From IMG/VR virus record IMGVR_UViG_3300047276_000199, positions 1 to 34,223 of that record: 34,223 bases of DNA; one strand, written 5' to 3'. Both the position numbers and the translations under genes were made by a program. The notes beneath the pieces were generated by a model, which made no database searches, was not told the DNA's origin, and saw only the letters and a program-made list of their open reading frames with translations. This document shows, in pieces, positions 17,556 to 25,146 of this stretch. The stretch comes from a virus. Numbering within the stretch: position 1 is the stretch's first letter; every line of letters starts with the position of its first letter.

Positions 17556-17929
17556 TGCCGTTTCCATCTCTCAGACCTTCTTCTCGATCTTTTGATCCAG
17601 GCGACTGGCCGATCAAGGCATTTCGCGCGCAATCCGGCGCTGAGGTTCGAATCCTGTACGGCAGTGCTCGCACTGGCATGACGATTGAGCTGAGTTACGA
17701 GAACATCACGGATAGTCAGGCGGAGACATTCTTGACCCACTACAACGAAACACTGGGCACCTTGCGCACGTTCACGCTGCCAACAGAAACCCGCGCCGGC
17801 TGGAGCGGCACCGCCGGCAGCATCAACGTGCCATCCGGCAATGCATGGCGCTACTCCAAGGCACCGGCGCTGACAGCTGTACGGCCTGGCGTTAGTACAG
17901 TGACAGTTAGTCTCGTCGGTGTGCTGTGA
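17555..17929 (+). CDS. Minor tail protein after gpJ
   Basis: This 124-residue protein starts at the ATG overlapping the J stop (TGATG). It opens with a Pro/Ser/Arg-rich stretch (PFPSLRPSSRSFDPGDWPIK) and continues as beta-strands with conserved-looking RTFTLPTETRAGWSGTAG and a Trp-Arg-Tyr patch (NAWRYSKAPAL). Similar short proteins of siphophage tail modules contain a helix such as SQAETFLTHYNETLG followed by strands. It is very likely a virion tail component; exact role unknown. Confidence 0.65.
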   Translation: MPFPSLRPSSRSFDPGDWPIKAFRAQSGAEVRILYGSARTGMTIELSYENITDSQAETFLTHYNETLGTLRTFTLPTETRAGWSGTAGSINVPSGNAWRYSKAPALTAVRPGVSTVTVSLVGVL

Positions 17930-18360
17930 TGGCTAAGGCTTACACCGGACGCGACGGTCAGCTGCTGCTCGGCACCAACGTGCTGGTGAAGGTGACCAGC
18001 TGGAGCCTGCAGTCTGACCTCGAGCTGCTGGAGACCACCAGCTTGGGCGATGGCGTGCGCAATTTCACGCCCGGCATCCAAGCCTTTAGCGGCAGCGCCA
18101 GCCTCATCTACTACAAGGACGACGACAACTCCAACGATGCCAGCACGCTGCTGCGCAGGTTGGTGAAGACGGGATCTGCTGGCGTGGCGGCGTCTGACAC
18201 GGTGACACTGACGCTGCGCCTGCTGGATGGCAACACCGCTAGCGACGTGACACTGACGGCCTACATCACCAGCGCCACCTTTGGCGCATCGGTTGGCGAG
18301 GTGGTTTCAGCGCAGATCAGCTTCCAGGCAACTGGGGCGCTCACCACGGCGACAGTCTGA
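17929..18360 (+). CDS. Tail-tube-like protein, small
   Basis: This 143-residue protein has the feel of a tail tube fold: an opening strand (KAYTGRDGQLLLGTNVLVKV), a middle ELLETTSLGDGVRNFTPGIQ that recalls the GD-R-F pattern of tube proteins, a SGSASLIYYKDDD strand and a C-terminal beta-sandwich half (GEVVSAQISFQATG). It would be a second tube-type protein besides the main tube gene at 9002, and overlaps both neighbours. It might build a tail-tip ring or adaptor instead of the tube. The start is the ATG at 17929 overlapping the previous stop. Confidence 0.6.
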   Translation: MAKAYTGRDGQLLLGTNVLVKVTSWSLQSDLELLETTSLGDGVRNFTPGIQAFSGSASLIYYKDDDNSNDASTLLRRLVKTGSAGVAASDTVTLTLRLLDGNTASDVTLTAYITSATFGASVGEVVSAQISFQATGALTTATV

Positions 18361-19256
18361 TGGCGGTCTATCTCGGCACATTTGGCGAGGTGCAGCTTCT
18401 GCGGAAGTCCGTGGAAGGTGCCAAAGAGTCGGTGGTCAACCCCTCCGATGTAAACGTGATGCGCAAGCGGTTCTCGTTCGACTTTGAGACTGGCTTCCTG
18501 ATTACTGGCGATCAAATCGAAATCACCAGCACCAACGGCGCGGTGCTCGGTTTTGTTGATGAAACGGGATGGAGTGATGGGACCAAGCAATCAAATGGCA
18601 AATGGTTTGTGCATGTTGATGAGCTAGGAGGGATTCGCCTGTATTCGGATTTTGGAGACGCATTGAGCGGCACCACTGCTGCGGCTATCGCTATGGACAC
18701 CATCGCGGCAAACATCCCGATCCGTGTTGTGGTGGCCAATGCACTGCCCCGCATCCTTGGCGCGATCACGAGCTACGAATTGAACACCAGCCGGGAGACG
18801 ATCGACATCACAGCGCTGTCGGATCAGTTTCGCAGCCAGTGGAGCAGCCTGATGTCGGGCTCTGGCCGCATCAGTTGTCAGTGGGATTACAAGGATTGCT
18901 GCGGCGGCGGCGGTTACGAGACCCCGCACTACCTGCTACAGCTCGCGGTTCGTTCTGAGGTTGGCTCTGAGTTTTCTGCGCGGTTGTTTCTCAAGACCGA
19001 CAGCTACAACCCCAGCGGCGAGATAGCCGCTAGCGACGACCAGATCTGGTACGAAATCGACGGAATCATTACTGCATCGGCGGTGCAGTTTGCTCCCGGC
19101 ACGATCGTTGAGATGACTGCCGAGTTCATCACCACTGGACCAATACGACTGCTCACTAAGACCGTTGTTGAAGACAAGATCCTGCAAGAGGACACCGGTG
19201 AAATCAGGCTTGAGCAGGACGCGACTGCTAGCCTGCTTCAAGAGGGTGCAAGCTAA
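18360..19256 (+). CDS. Tail-tube-like protein, large
   Basis: This 298-residue protein begins with a short region (AVYLGTFGEVQLLRKSVEGA) and in the middle carries YELNTSRETIDITALSDQFR followed by LMSGSGRISCQWDYKDCC, a clear tube-like signature (ETIDxTxLxDxFR, then SGSG and a strand). The C-terminus (RLLTKTVVEDKILQEDTGEI) is acidic and helical. It overlaps the previous tube-like gene by one base, suggesting paired expression. The adjacent cysteines in DCCGGGG are unusual for a tube protein. Its place between tip and fibre genes suggests a tip or fibre-attachment ring. Confidence 0.6.
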   Translation: MAVYLGTFGEVQLLRKSVEGAKESVVNPSDVNVMRKRFSFDFETGFLITGDQIEITSTNGAVLGFVDETGWSDGTKQSNGKWFVHVDELGGIRLYSDFGDALSGTTAAAIAMDTIAANIPIRVVVANALPRILGAITSYELNTSRETIDITALSDQFRSQWSSLMSGSGRISCQWDYKDCCGGGGYETPHYLLQLAVRSEVGSEFSARLFLKTDSYNPSGEIAASDDQIWYEIDGIITASAVQFAPGTIVEMTAEFITTGPIRLLTKTVVEDKILQEDTGEIRLEQDATASLLQEGAS

Positions 19257-19270
19257 CCAGCTGGGTTGTC

Positions 19271-22200
19271 ATGGCTGATCTAAGGATTTCCGAACTCGCT
19301 GCCCTCGCCGGCGCCAATCTTGCGGCAAGCGACCTGCTGCCGGTTGTCGATGTCTCAGCGAGCGAGACGAAGAAGATCACCGTCATCGATCTGGTGGGCA
19401 ATGCCACCACGCTGATCGCAGACGCGACCATCCCTGGCGCCAAGATTCTGTTCGGATCCAGCCAAGTGCCCGGCACGGCGTTGATCAACAGCGGCGTCAG
19501 CACCAGCAAGTTGGCAAACGATGCTGTCACGGCAGCCAAGCTGGGCGATGAGTCAACCGTCGATCTTGTCACCACGCTGCCAGCGAGCGGCGCGTTTATC
19601 GGCCAACTGGCCCTCGATACGGACGACCTGAAGTTCTACTGCTGGGATGGCAGCGTCTGGCAGTCTATCAAGGCCGCTGGTTCCATCAATACCGTCACGG
19701 GTAGCGGCGCCGGCATCGTCAACGTCAGCGTCACCACCAGCGGCGATGCGGCCACGATCTCGACCACGCTCGACAACACCGCAGCTGCCGGTCAATTCCT
19801 TGCTGGGCCGTCATCAGGCGCTGGTGCTGTCGGTTATCGCAACATCATCGGCACTGATCTGCCTGCTGCAACCACGTCCGCAAAGGGTGGCGTAATCGTC
19901 AACGGCAACGGCCTGACCATGAGTGGCGACACAATCGTTGTCGACAACACGGTCACAGCCAGCACGTCTGAGTATCAAGTTGTTCAATACAACAACAAAG
20001 GACTTATCACTGGCGGTCGCGCTATCACTGGCGCCGACCTGCCGCTGGCGACTGGTGGCTCAGTCGGCGCAATTAGGCCAGATGCTGACCTAACAGTCAG
20101 CGGTGCTGGCGTGCTCACTCACACCAATGCGGTCACGGCTGGCACTGCCACAAAGGTCACCTTTAACGCGCAAGGGCACATCACAACTGGCACCAACTTG
20201 GTGGCCGCTGACATCCCCGAAATACCTGCCAGCAAGCTCACCTCAGGCACGCTGTCAACGTCGCTGATTGCAAACAACTCAATCGCTGGCACCAAGCTCG
20301 CAAATGCTTCCACGGTGAAGTTTGGCGGTGCCGGATCAACCGCGGGCGTGGTCACGTTCCCCACGGCTGACTATCAGGGCCAATACTTTTTTGATGCGCT
20401 CAATGAAGACCTTTACTTGTATGACGGCGCAGCTTGGCAGCCGATCACAATCACATCGGGTGAGCTGATCTACGCAGGCACCTACAACGCCAACACAAAC
20501 CGCGTGAAGTCGCTCACAGCGGCAGGCACAGCAGCTGGTCTGGTGGTGGGGAGCGCACTGCCAGCGGGATCAAACGGCAATCTTCGCTATTACCTGGTTG
20601 TTGCCGACAGCGGAACCGGCGTAGCTCCGGCCCCTGCGGTTTCTCTGGCACCGCCGGACATGATCGTGTCCAACGGTGCGACGTGGGATTTGATCGATGT
20701 CTCAAATGCCATCGCTGGTCAAACCGCCACAAACATCTCATTCACGCCCTATTCAAACCTTGCGGCAACAAACGTCCAGACCGCTCTTCAAGAGCTTGAG
20801 GATGAAAAGCTGCCCATCGCCGGTGGAACGATCACCGGCAATCTAGAGATCGGCACAACCGGCAGCTTGACCTTTGAAGGCTCGACGGCTGACGGATTTG
20901 AGACTGCTCTGGCGGTCACCGACCCAACAGCAGATCGCACCATCACATTGCCTGACGCAACCGGCACAGTGGTGTTGAGCGGCGCAATCGTTAACGCCGA
21001 CATCAACGCCAGCGCCGCTATTGCCGACAGCAAGCTGGCCACAATCTCAACCGCCGGCAAGGTATCTAACTCGGCCACCACAGCCACCAGCGCAAACACT
21101 GCCAGCGCGATCGTTGCACGCGATGGATCAGGCAATTTCACTGCCGGCACCATCACCGCTACGACGTTCAGCGGTAGCGGTGCATCGCTCACCAACGTAC
21201 CGGCCGGCCAGCTGAGCGGAACGGTGCCGAGTGGCGTGCTGGGCAACAGCAGCCTGTTTGTTGGCACCACCTCAGTCGCACTTAACCGCTCGAGCGCCAA
21301 CCAGGCACTTACCGGTATCAGCTCAATCGCGCTGCCTGGTTCCACCAGCGGCACCGTCACCCTGCTGCCGTCTGGAACTGCTGGCACCACGACGATCACG
21401 CTGCCGGCAACCACCGGCACGGTGATCACCTCCGGCGATACCGGCACGGTCACCAACACAATGCTGGCCGGCTCAATTACCGACAGCAAGCTCAGCACGA
21501 TCAGCACCGCTGGCAAGGTGGCCAACAGTGCCACGACTGCGACAAATGCCAACACCGCTAGCGCGATCGTTGCCCGTGATGGCAGCGGCAACTTTGCGGC
21601 AGGCCAAATCTCCAGCACCACCGGTTTGGTTGGTGCATCAACGGCGCTGAGCAACGTCTATTCGATCTCCACTCAGCTCACGCCTGCGCTGCAGGTTGAG
21701 GGCAACACCGGCAGCGCTGCAGCACTGTCGATCACCCGGCAGACCAGCGCTGCTGCCAACCTGTTCTTGCAGCGCGGCGTGACCGGGACACCGGTTGCTG
21801 ACACAGAAGCTGTCGGCCAAGTCAATTTCAACGGCTTTGACGGCACCAACTATTTCAACGCGGCACTGATTCGCGCTGTTGTTGACGGAACGCCAAGCAC
21901 AGGGTCAATGCCTGGCCGATTAAGCCTTCAAACAACGCCAAGCGGATCAACCACGCCAGTGGAGCGGCTGCGCATTACAGCCGCTGGCCGACTTCAAACA
22001 ACCGGCGCTTACGACTCAAACATCACCGCTGTCAGCGCCCTCGACATTGATTGCGCTACCAGCAACTACTTCACCAAGACCATCAACGGAGCTTCGACGT
22101 TCACGGTATCCAATGTGCCCAGCAGCCGCTCCTATGCGTTCACACTGGAGCTGACGCACACCAGTGGAGCCATTACATGGTTTAGCGGTGTGGAGTGGCC

Positions 22201-22312
22201 TAATGGCACTGCACCAACGCTGACCACTGGCAAAACGCACCTATTCATGTTCGTCACCGATGACGGCGGCACTCGCTGGCGGGCATCGAGCCTGATCAAC
22301 TACACGAACTAA
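19271..22312 (+). CDS. Tail fibre protein with internal repeats
   Basis: This 1013-residue protein is low in Cys and Trp and very rich in Thr, Ser, Ala, Gly and Asn, as in trimeric beta-fibres. The N-terminus (MADLRISELAALAGANLAAS) resembles the attachment end of cyanophage fibres as I recall them. The shaft contains repeated units such as ITLPDATGTVVLSG and a 40-residue block repeated twice (see the repeat entries). The C-terminal 90 residues (from about ALDIDCATSNYFTKTINGAS to TDDGGTRWRASSLINYTN) look like a conserved knob shared among cyanophage fibres, also by memory. It probably binds the host surface. CTAACCAGCTGG lies just upstream. Confidence 0.85.
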   Translation: MADLRISELAALAGANLAASDLLPVVDVSASETKKITVIDLVGNATTLIADATIPGAKILFGSSQVPGTALINSGVSTSKLANDAVTAAKLGDESTVDLVTTLPASGAFIGQLALDTDDLKFYCWDGSVWQSIKAAGSINTVTGSGAGIVNVSVTTSGDAATISTTLDNTAAAGQFLAGPSSGAGAVGYRNIIGTDLPAATTSAKGGVIVNGNGLTMSGDTIVVDNTVTASTSEYQVVQYNNKGLITGGRAITGADLPLATGGSVGAIRPDADLTVSGAGVLTHTNAVTAGTATKVTFNAQGHITTGTNLVAADIPEIPASKLTSGTLSTSLIANNSIAGTKLANASTVKFGGAGSTAGVVTFPTADYQGQYFFDALNEDLYLYDGAAWQPITITSGELIYAGTYNANTNRVKSLTAAGTAAGLVVGSALPAGSNGNLRYYLVVADSGTGVAPAPAVSLAPPDMIVSNGATWDLIDVSNAIAGQTATNISFTPYSNLAATNVQTALQELEDEKLPIAGGTITGNLEIGTTGSLTFEGSTADGFETALAVTDPTADRTITLPDATGTVVLSGAIVNADINASAAIADSKLATISTAGKVSNSATTATSANTASAIVARDGSGNFTAGTITATTFSGSGASLTNVPAGQLSGTVPSGVLGNSSLFVGTTSVALNRSSANQALTGISSIALPGSTSGTVTLLPSGTAGTTTITLPATTGTVITSGDTGTVTNTMLAGSITDSKLSTISTAGKVANSATTATNANTASAIVARDGSGNFAAGQISSTTGLVGASTALSNVYSISTQLTPALQVEGNTGSAAALSITRQTSAAANLFLQRGVTGTPVADTEAVGQVNFNGFDGTNYFNAALIRAVVDGTPSTGSMPGRLSLQTTPSGSTTPVERLRITAAGRLQTTGAYDSNITAVSALDIDCATSNYFTKTINGASTFTVSNVPSSRSYAFTLELTHTSGAITWFSGVEWPNGTAPTLTTGKTHLFMFVTDDGGTRWRASSLINYTN
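21028..21148 (+). repeat. Fibre repeat, copy 1
   Basis: This 121-base block encodes the fibre residues beginning DSKLATISTAGKVSNSATTA and ending near ARDGSGNFTAG. A second copy lies 456 bases downstream with nearly the same protein and diverged third codon positions, so the duplication is old and maintained for protein structure. Confidence 0.8.
21484..21604 (+). repeat. Fibre repeat, copy 2
   Basis: Second copy of the 121-base unit, encoding DSKLSTISTAGKVANSATTA through ARDGSGNFAAG. Most differences from copy 1 are synonymous or conservative. Recombination between copies would shorten the fibre shaft in frame (456 is a multiple of 3). Confidence 0.8.
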
Positions 22313-22315
22313 ACC

Positions 22316-22966
22316 ATGGATCCTACAAGTCTTCGATTGATGCAAGGGGCGTCTGGAAGTGGAACTGCCATTGAGTTTGTGGCGTCAGCACAAGCACAAA
22401 ATGCAGGGGGTTCAACAGTCGTTATTTCCAAGCCTACGGGAACTCAGCAAGGCGATCTAGTGGTCGCATTATGCGCTGCTGCTACAGGCAGAACCTGGAC
22501 CGGCGACACAGGTTGGACAGAAGTAATTGATCAAGGTTCAGCGCCTTCTATTCGCGTTGCGTACAAACTTGCTGGAGCAAGTGAGCCTGCAAATTATACA
22601 TTTACATTAAGTGCTTCAACGAATGCCAGCGGCGTAGTTGTGACATTTCGAAATGCTGCTTACGATACAGTTGGAACCATCTCAACAACAGCCTCAGGCA
22701 GTATTCAAACTGCCCCAGCGATTACATTGTCATCCTCGTCGTCTGCAATTCTTGCCCTTTTTGCACACGATGTTAATAGCAGAACGTGGAGCAGCCCTAC
22801 ATCTGGCCTTGTGTCAACGGCCACTGATTCTGATGGGAACAACCCGTCGTGGGCGCTGTACCGCGAGCTAAATCTGTCGTCTGGAAGTACAGGTACCCGT
22901 TCTGCCACTTGTTCCAACGTTACTGGCAATATTGGTTGCCTTCTTGTCGGCATCAAGCCGGCCTAA
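22316..22966 (+). CDS. Beta-rich adhesin-like protein of lower GC
   Basis: This 216-residue protein is rich in Ser, Thr, Ala and Gly with regular beta-like spacing. The phrase KPTGTQQGDLVVALCAAATG, then WTGDTGWTEV and AYKLAGASEPANYTFTLSAS, reads like a jelly-roll domain that I associate with cyanobacterial and phage surface proteins. It follows the fibre by three bases and precedes the fibre chaperone, so it is a candidate receptor-binding or fibre-tip protein. The DNA is visibly richer in A and T than its neighbours, with different codon choice, which suggests recent acquisition. Function is inferred from position. Confidence 0.65.
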   Translation: MDPTSLRLMQGASGSGTAIEFVASAQAQNAGGSTVVISKPTGTQQGDLVVALCAAATGRTWTGDTGWTEVIDQGSAPSIRVAYKLAGASEPANYTFTLSASTNASGVVVTFRNAAYDTVGTISTTASGSIQTAPAITLSSSSSAILALFAHDVNSRTWSSPTSGLVSTATDSDGNNPSWALYRELNLSSGSTGTRSATCSNVTGNIGCLLVGIKPA

Positions 22967-22981
22967 CCCCTGTCGAGATCC

Positions 22982-23434
22982 ATGGCCTACATCAACACAA
23001 TCACCGGCCATTATCCGCTCTCTGCAGCGGATGTTCGCGCCGCACACCCAAACACAAGTTTCCCGGCAGAAGTCGCAGGCTTTGAAGAATCCCTTGCCGA
23101 AATGGGCTACGCCGTCGTGCAGCAGGTTCCCGAACCTGTCATCACCTACACCCAAAACGTCACGGAAGGTGTCCCCAAGAAAGGCAAAAACGGCTACACC
23201 CAGACCTGGGTGGTCAGTGATGCCAGTGCCGAAGAGGTGGCGCAGCGCACCGCCGATAAATCGACCAACGTTCGCCAAGAACGCAACCAGCGTCTAGCAG
23301 ATTGCGATTGGACCCAGCTTTCCGACGCACCTGTGGATGCAGCAGCCTGGGCCACTTATCGTCAAAATCTGCGGGATGTCACCAGCGAAGCAGGTTTCCC
23401 GTGGAACATCACTTGGCCTTCTGAACCCTCCTGA
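22982..23434 (+). CDS. Tail fibre assembly chaperone (Phage_tail_APC-like)
   Basis: This 150-residue protein ends with the distinctive stretch RNQRLADCDWTQLSDAPVDA followed by WATYRQNLRDVTSEAGFPWN, which matches the tail assembly chaperone family PF16778 as I know it. Such proteins help fold or attach the fibre and may stay on the virion. The N-terminal half (HYPLSAADVRAAHPNTSFPA) is a small domain of unknown role often found with it. The start ATG is 16 bases after the adhesin-like gene, and the stop overlaps the next start. Confidence 0.8.
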   Translation: MAYINTITGHYPLSAADVRAAHPNTSFPAEVAGFEESLAEMGYAVVQQVPEPVITYTQNVTEGVPKKGKNGYTQTWVVSDASAEEVAQRTADKSTNVRQERNQRLADCDWTQLSDAPVDAAAWATYRQNLRDVTSEAGFPWNITWPSEPS

Positions 23435-23571
23435 TGGCTGTACGCAGCAAGACCGGCACCGCTCGCATCGAGCACCAGCCCGGCCCGCCAAAAACAACAC
23501 GCCAGGGATTTGGCCAACATTCGCGGCCACGTCGTAGAGGCAGAAAGCCTTACAGGGGACAAGGGCGCTAA
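23434..23571 (+). CDS. Very basic 45-residue protein
   Basis: This short frame starts at the ATG overlapping the fibre chaperone stop (TGATG). It is strongly basic: MAVRSKTGTARIEHQPGPPK, then a second half dominated by Arg, Lys, Gly and Gln, ending GRKPYRGQGR. The composition suggests a disordered nucleic-acid- or polyanion-binding peptide. I recall similar short basic proteins in cyanophages but cannot verify this here. The overlapping start supports it as a gene. Confidence 0.6.
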   Translation: MAVRSKTGTARIEHQPGPPKTTRQGFGQHSRPRRRGRKPYRGQGR

Positions 23572-23581
23572 CCAGTGCTTG

Positions 23582-23629
23582 CGATCACGCACGCGATCAG
23601 TAACGGTCCCACTCGTTACGATGTGATCG
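23582..23629 (+). promoter_or_regulatory. Nested inverted repeat before the lysis cassette
   Basis: CGATCAC (23582-23588) pairs with GTGATCG (23623-23629), and inside it GTAACG (23600-23605) pairs with CGTTAC (23614-23619) around an eight-base loop. It sits 16 bases before the first lysis gene. There is no T run, so an operator, an RNA processing site or a translation-control hairpin is more likely than a terminator. Confidence 0.5.
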
Positions 23630-23644
23630 AGCGCAGGCGCCCTG

Positions 23645-23878
23645 ATGGCTGACGATCCGAAGACCGTTGGCGGAGTGTTTGCTGCTTCCCTCCCGGCAGC
23701 ACTCGCAGCCGGCATGGTCGCCATCGGGGCGCTTCTGATCTCGATGCAGGTTCAATCTGCACGCATTGAGGCCACCATCGTGCAGATGGCCAAATCAGTG
23801 GATGAGCTGAAGACTGACGCGCGATCGCAGCTGGCTGATCTAGACGAGCGTGTGCGTGCTCTTGAAATGCGGAACTAA
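23645..23878 (+). CDS. Holin-like or spanin-like small membrane protein
   Basis: This 77-residue protein has one clear membrane segment (about 10-34, GVFAASLPAALAAGMVAIGA, then LLISM) followed by a charged heptad-like coiled coil (VQMAKSVDELKTDARSQLAD). A short acidic N-terminus precedes the membrane part. Its place two genes before the endolysin suggests a lysis role. A single segment with a coiled-coil tail could be a class III-type holin, a pinholin or the inner part of a spanin; the sequence does not decide between them. Confidence 0.6.
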   Translation: MADDPKTVGGVFAASLPAALAAGMVAIGALLISMQVQSARIEATIVQMAKSVDELKTDARSQLADLDERVRALEMRN

Positions 23879-23893
23879 CTTAGGAGCAACAGC

Positions 23894-24052
23894 ATGGACA
23901 CTATGAGCCCTGAAACCGCTGCCGTCATTGCGATCGTCATCGCGGCCGGCTCTGAAATCATTGCACTCAGCCCGCTCAAATCCAACAGCTGGATCCAACT
24001 GCTGCTGCAAGCTGCTCGGCTGATGTTCCCAAAAAAGCCCGCCGGTCGCTGA
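23894..24052 (+). CDS. Small hydrophobic protein, holin candidate
   Basis: This 52-residue frame has GGAGCAAC nine bases before its ATG. An N-terminal hydrophobic segment (TAAVIAIVIAAGSEIIALSP) is followed by a second amphipathic stretch (WIQLLLQAARLMFP) and a basic end (KKPAGR). I recall proteins with the SEIIALSPLKSNSWIQ-type motif in many cyanophages. Located three bases before the endolysin, it is a good holin candidate. The role is inferred from topology and context. Confidence 0.65.
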   Translation: MDTMSPETAAVIAIVIAAGSEIIALSPLKSNSWIQLLLQAARLMFPKKPAGR

Positions 24053-24055
24053 ACG

Positions 24056-25138
24056 ATGGCCAACGCCGCACCGATCACCCTCGAGCAGCTGTTTCGCTTC
24101 TACATGGGGTTGCCACATCAGGCCGCGGCGATCGCTCAGCTCGAACAGGATCTCGCCCTGAACGGTTACGCCGCAGCGATGCGACGGGACCGGGCGTGGT
24201 TCAACACTTGGAGCCAAGACGGCAAGCAGGCGGACTTGGCAGCCGCGCTGAAGCTGATCAAGGACTTCGAGGGCTGTCACCTCGACGCCTACCCCGACCC
24301 GCTCTCAGGCGGCGCACCGTGGACGATCGGCTACGGGACAACCCGCTACAGCGACGGCAGGCCCGTAAGCAAAGGCGACAGGATCAACGCGATCGAGGCT
24401 GACCTGCTGCTGCGGCAGGAAGTGGACAGCATCGCCGCCAAGCTGCGCAGCTCGGTCCCCTACTGGATCGAGATGGGCGACCACCAAAAGTGCGCGCTGA
24501 TCTCCTTCGCCTACAACCTCGGCGCTGGCTTCTACGGCGCAAAGGGATTCGAGACGATCAGCGCCAGGTTACGCGACAAGAACTGGGCCGGCGTGCCCGA
24601 TGCCCTGCTGCTCTACCATAACCCTGGCACCAACGTGGAGGCTGGCCTCAAGCGGCGCCGCATTGCAGAGGGTGATCTGTGGGGCCGCGAGCGGCAGACC
24701 ACTGGCCCGATCTCCGCGATGTTCACGCCGGAGTCGCCCTTCTCCCACAAGCTCACGCCGCACATCACCTACGGCGAGTTCGCGCTCGGCCAAGAGGCGC
24801 GGCGTTTCGACCACCAGCACCAATGCGACACCGCCATGCGGATCGCGCAGTTCTTGGAGAAGACACGCGCACAGTTCGGCGGCCGGCCGGTGGTGATCAC
24901 CTCGGGCTACAGGCCCACAGCAATCAACAAACTGGTGGGTGGCGCCAGCAGCTCCGAGCATCTCTATGACGCGCCCGGCGTGGGTGCGGTCGATTTCTAC
25001 ATCGAGGGCGCCGACATCAATGCGGTGCAGGCCTGGTGCGACAAACAATGGCCGTACAGCGTGGGGTACGGTGCGCCGCGTGGCTTTGTCCACCTTGGCA
25101 TCCGCAAAGGCGCGCCTAGGGTTCGCTGGGATTACTAA
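24056..25138 (+). CDS. Two-domain endolysin (GH24 muramidase + M15 peptidase)
   Basis: This 360-residue protein carries two wall-cutting domains. Residues 60-210 look like a GH24 lysozyme: candidate catalytic Glu72 in DFEGC, then YPDPLSGGAPWTIGYGTT (79-96) with the family Gly-Tyr-Gly-Thr motif. Residues 230-360 look like an M15-type peptidase: SGYRPTAIN (283-291), SSEHLYD with His302, GAVDFYI with Asp313, and FVHLGI with His346 as zinc ligands. The first would cut the glycan strand and the second the peptide stem. The N-terminal 55 residues are helical with no clear signal peptide, so release probably needs the upstream holin-like proteins. Confidence 0.9.
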   Translation: MANAAPITLEQLFRFYMGLPHQAAAIAQLEQDLALNGYAAAMRRDRAWFNTWSQDGKQADLAAALKLIKDFEGCHLDAYPDPLSGGAPWTIGYGTTRYSDGRPVSKGDRINAIEADLLLRQEVDSIAAKLRSSVPYWIEMGDHQKCALISFAYNLGAGFYGAKGFETISARLRDKNWAGVPDALLLYHNPGTNVEAGLKRRRIAEGDLWGRERQTTGPISAMFTPESPFSHKLTPHITYGEFALGQEARRFDHQHQCDTAMRIAQFLEKTRAQFGGRPVVITSGYRPTAINKLVGGASSSEHLYDAPGVGAVDFYIEGADINAVQAWCDKQWPYSVGYGAPRGFVHLGIRKGAPRVRWDY

Positions 25139-25146
25139 CCAGCTGG

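Noticed and set aside
20788-21654. A 288-codon leftward frame across the fibre gene
   Set aside because: Composition is almost only Val, Ala, Pro, Ser and Leu, the shadow of Thr/Ala/Asn-rich fibre codons.
10791-24134. HIP1 octamers (GCGATCGC) as proof of a cyanobacterial host
   Set aside because: Only three copies were noticed (near 10791, 23821 and 24128), not far above chance for this GC content, so this is weak support.
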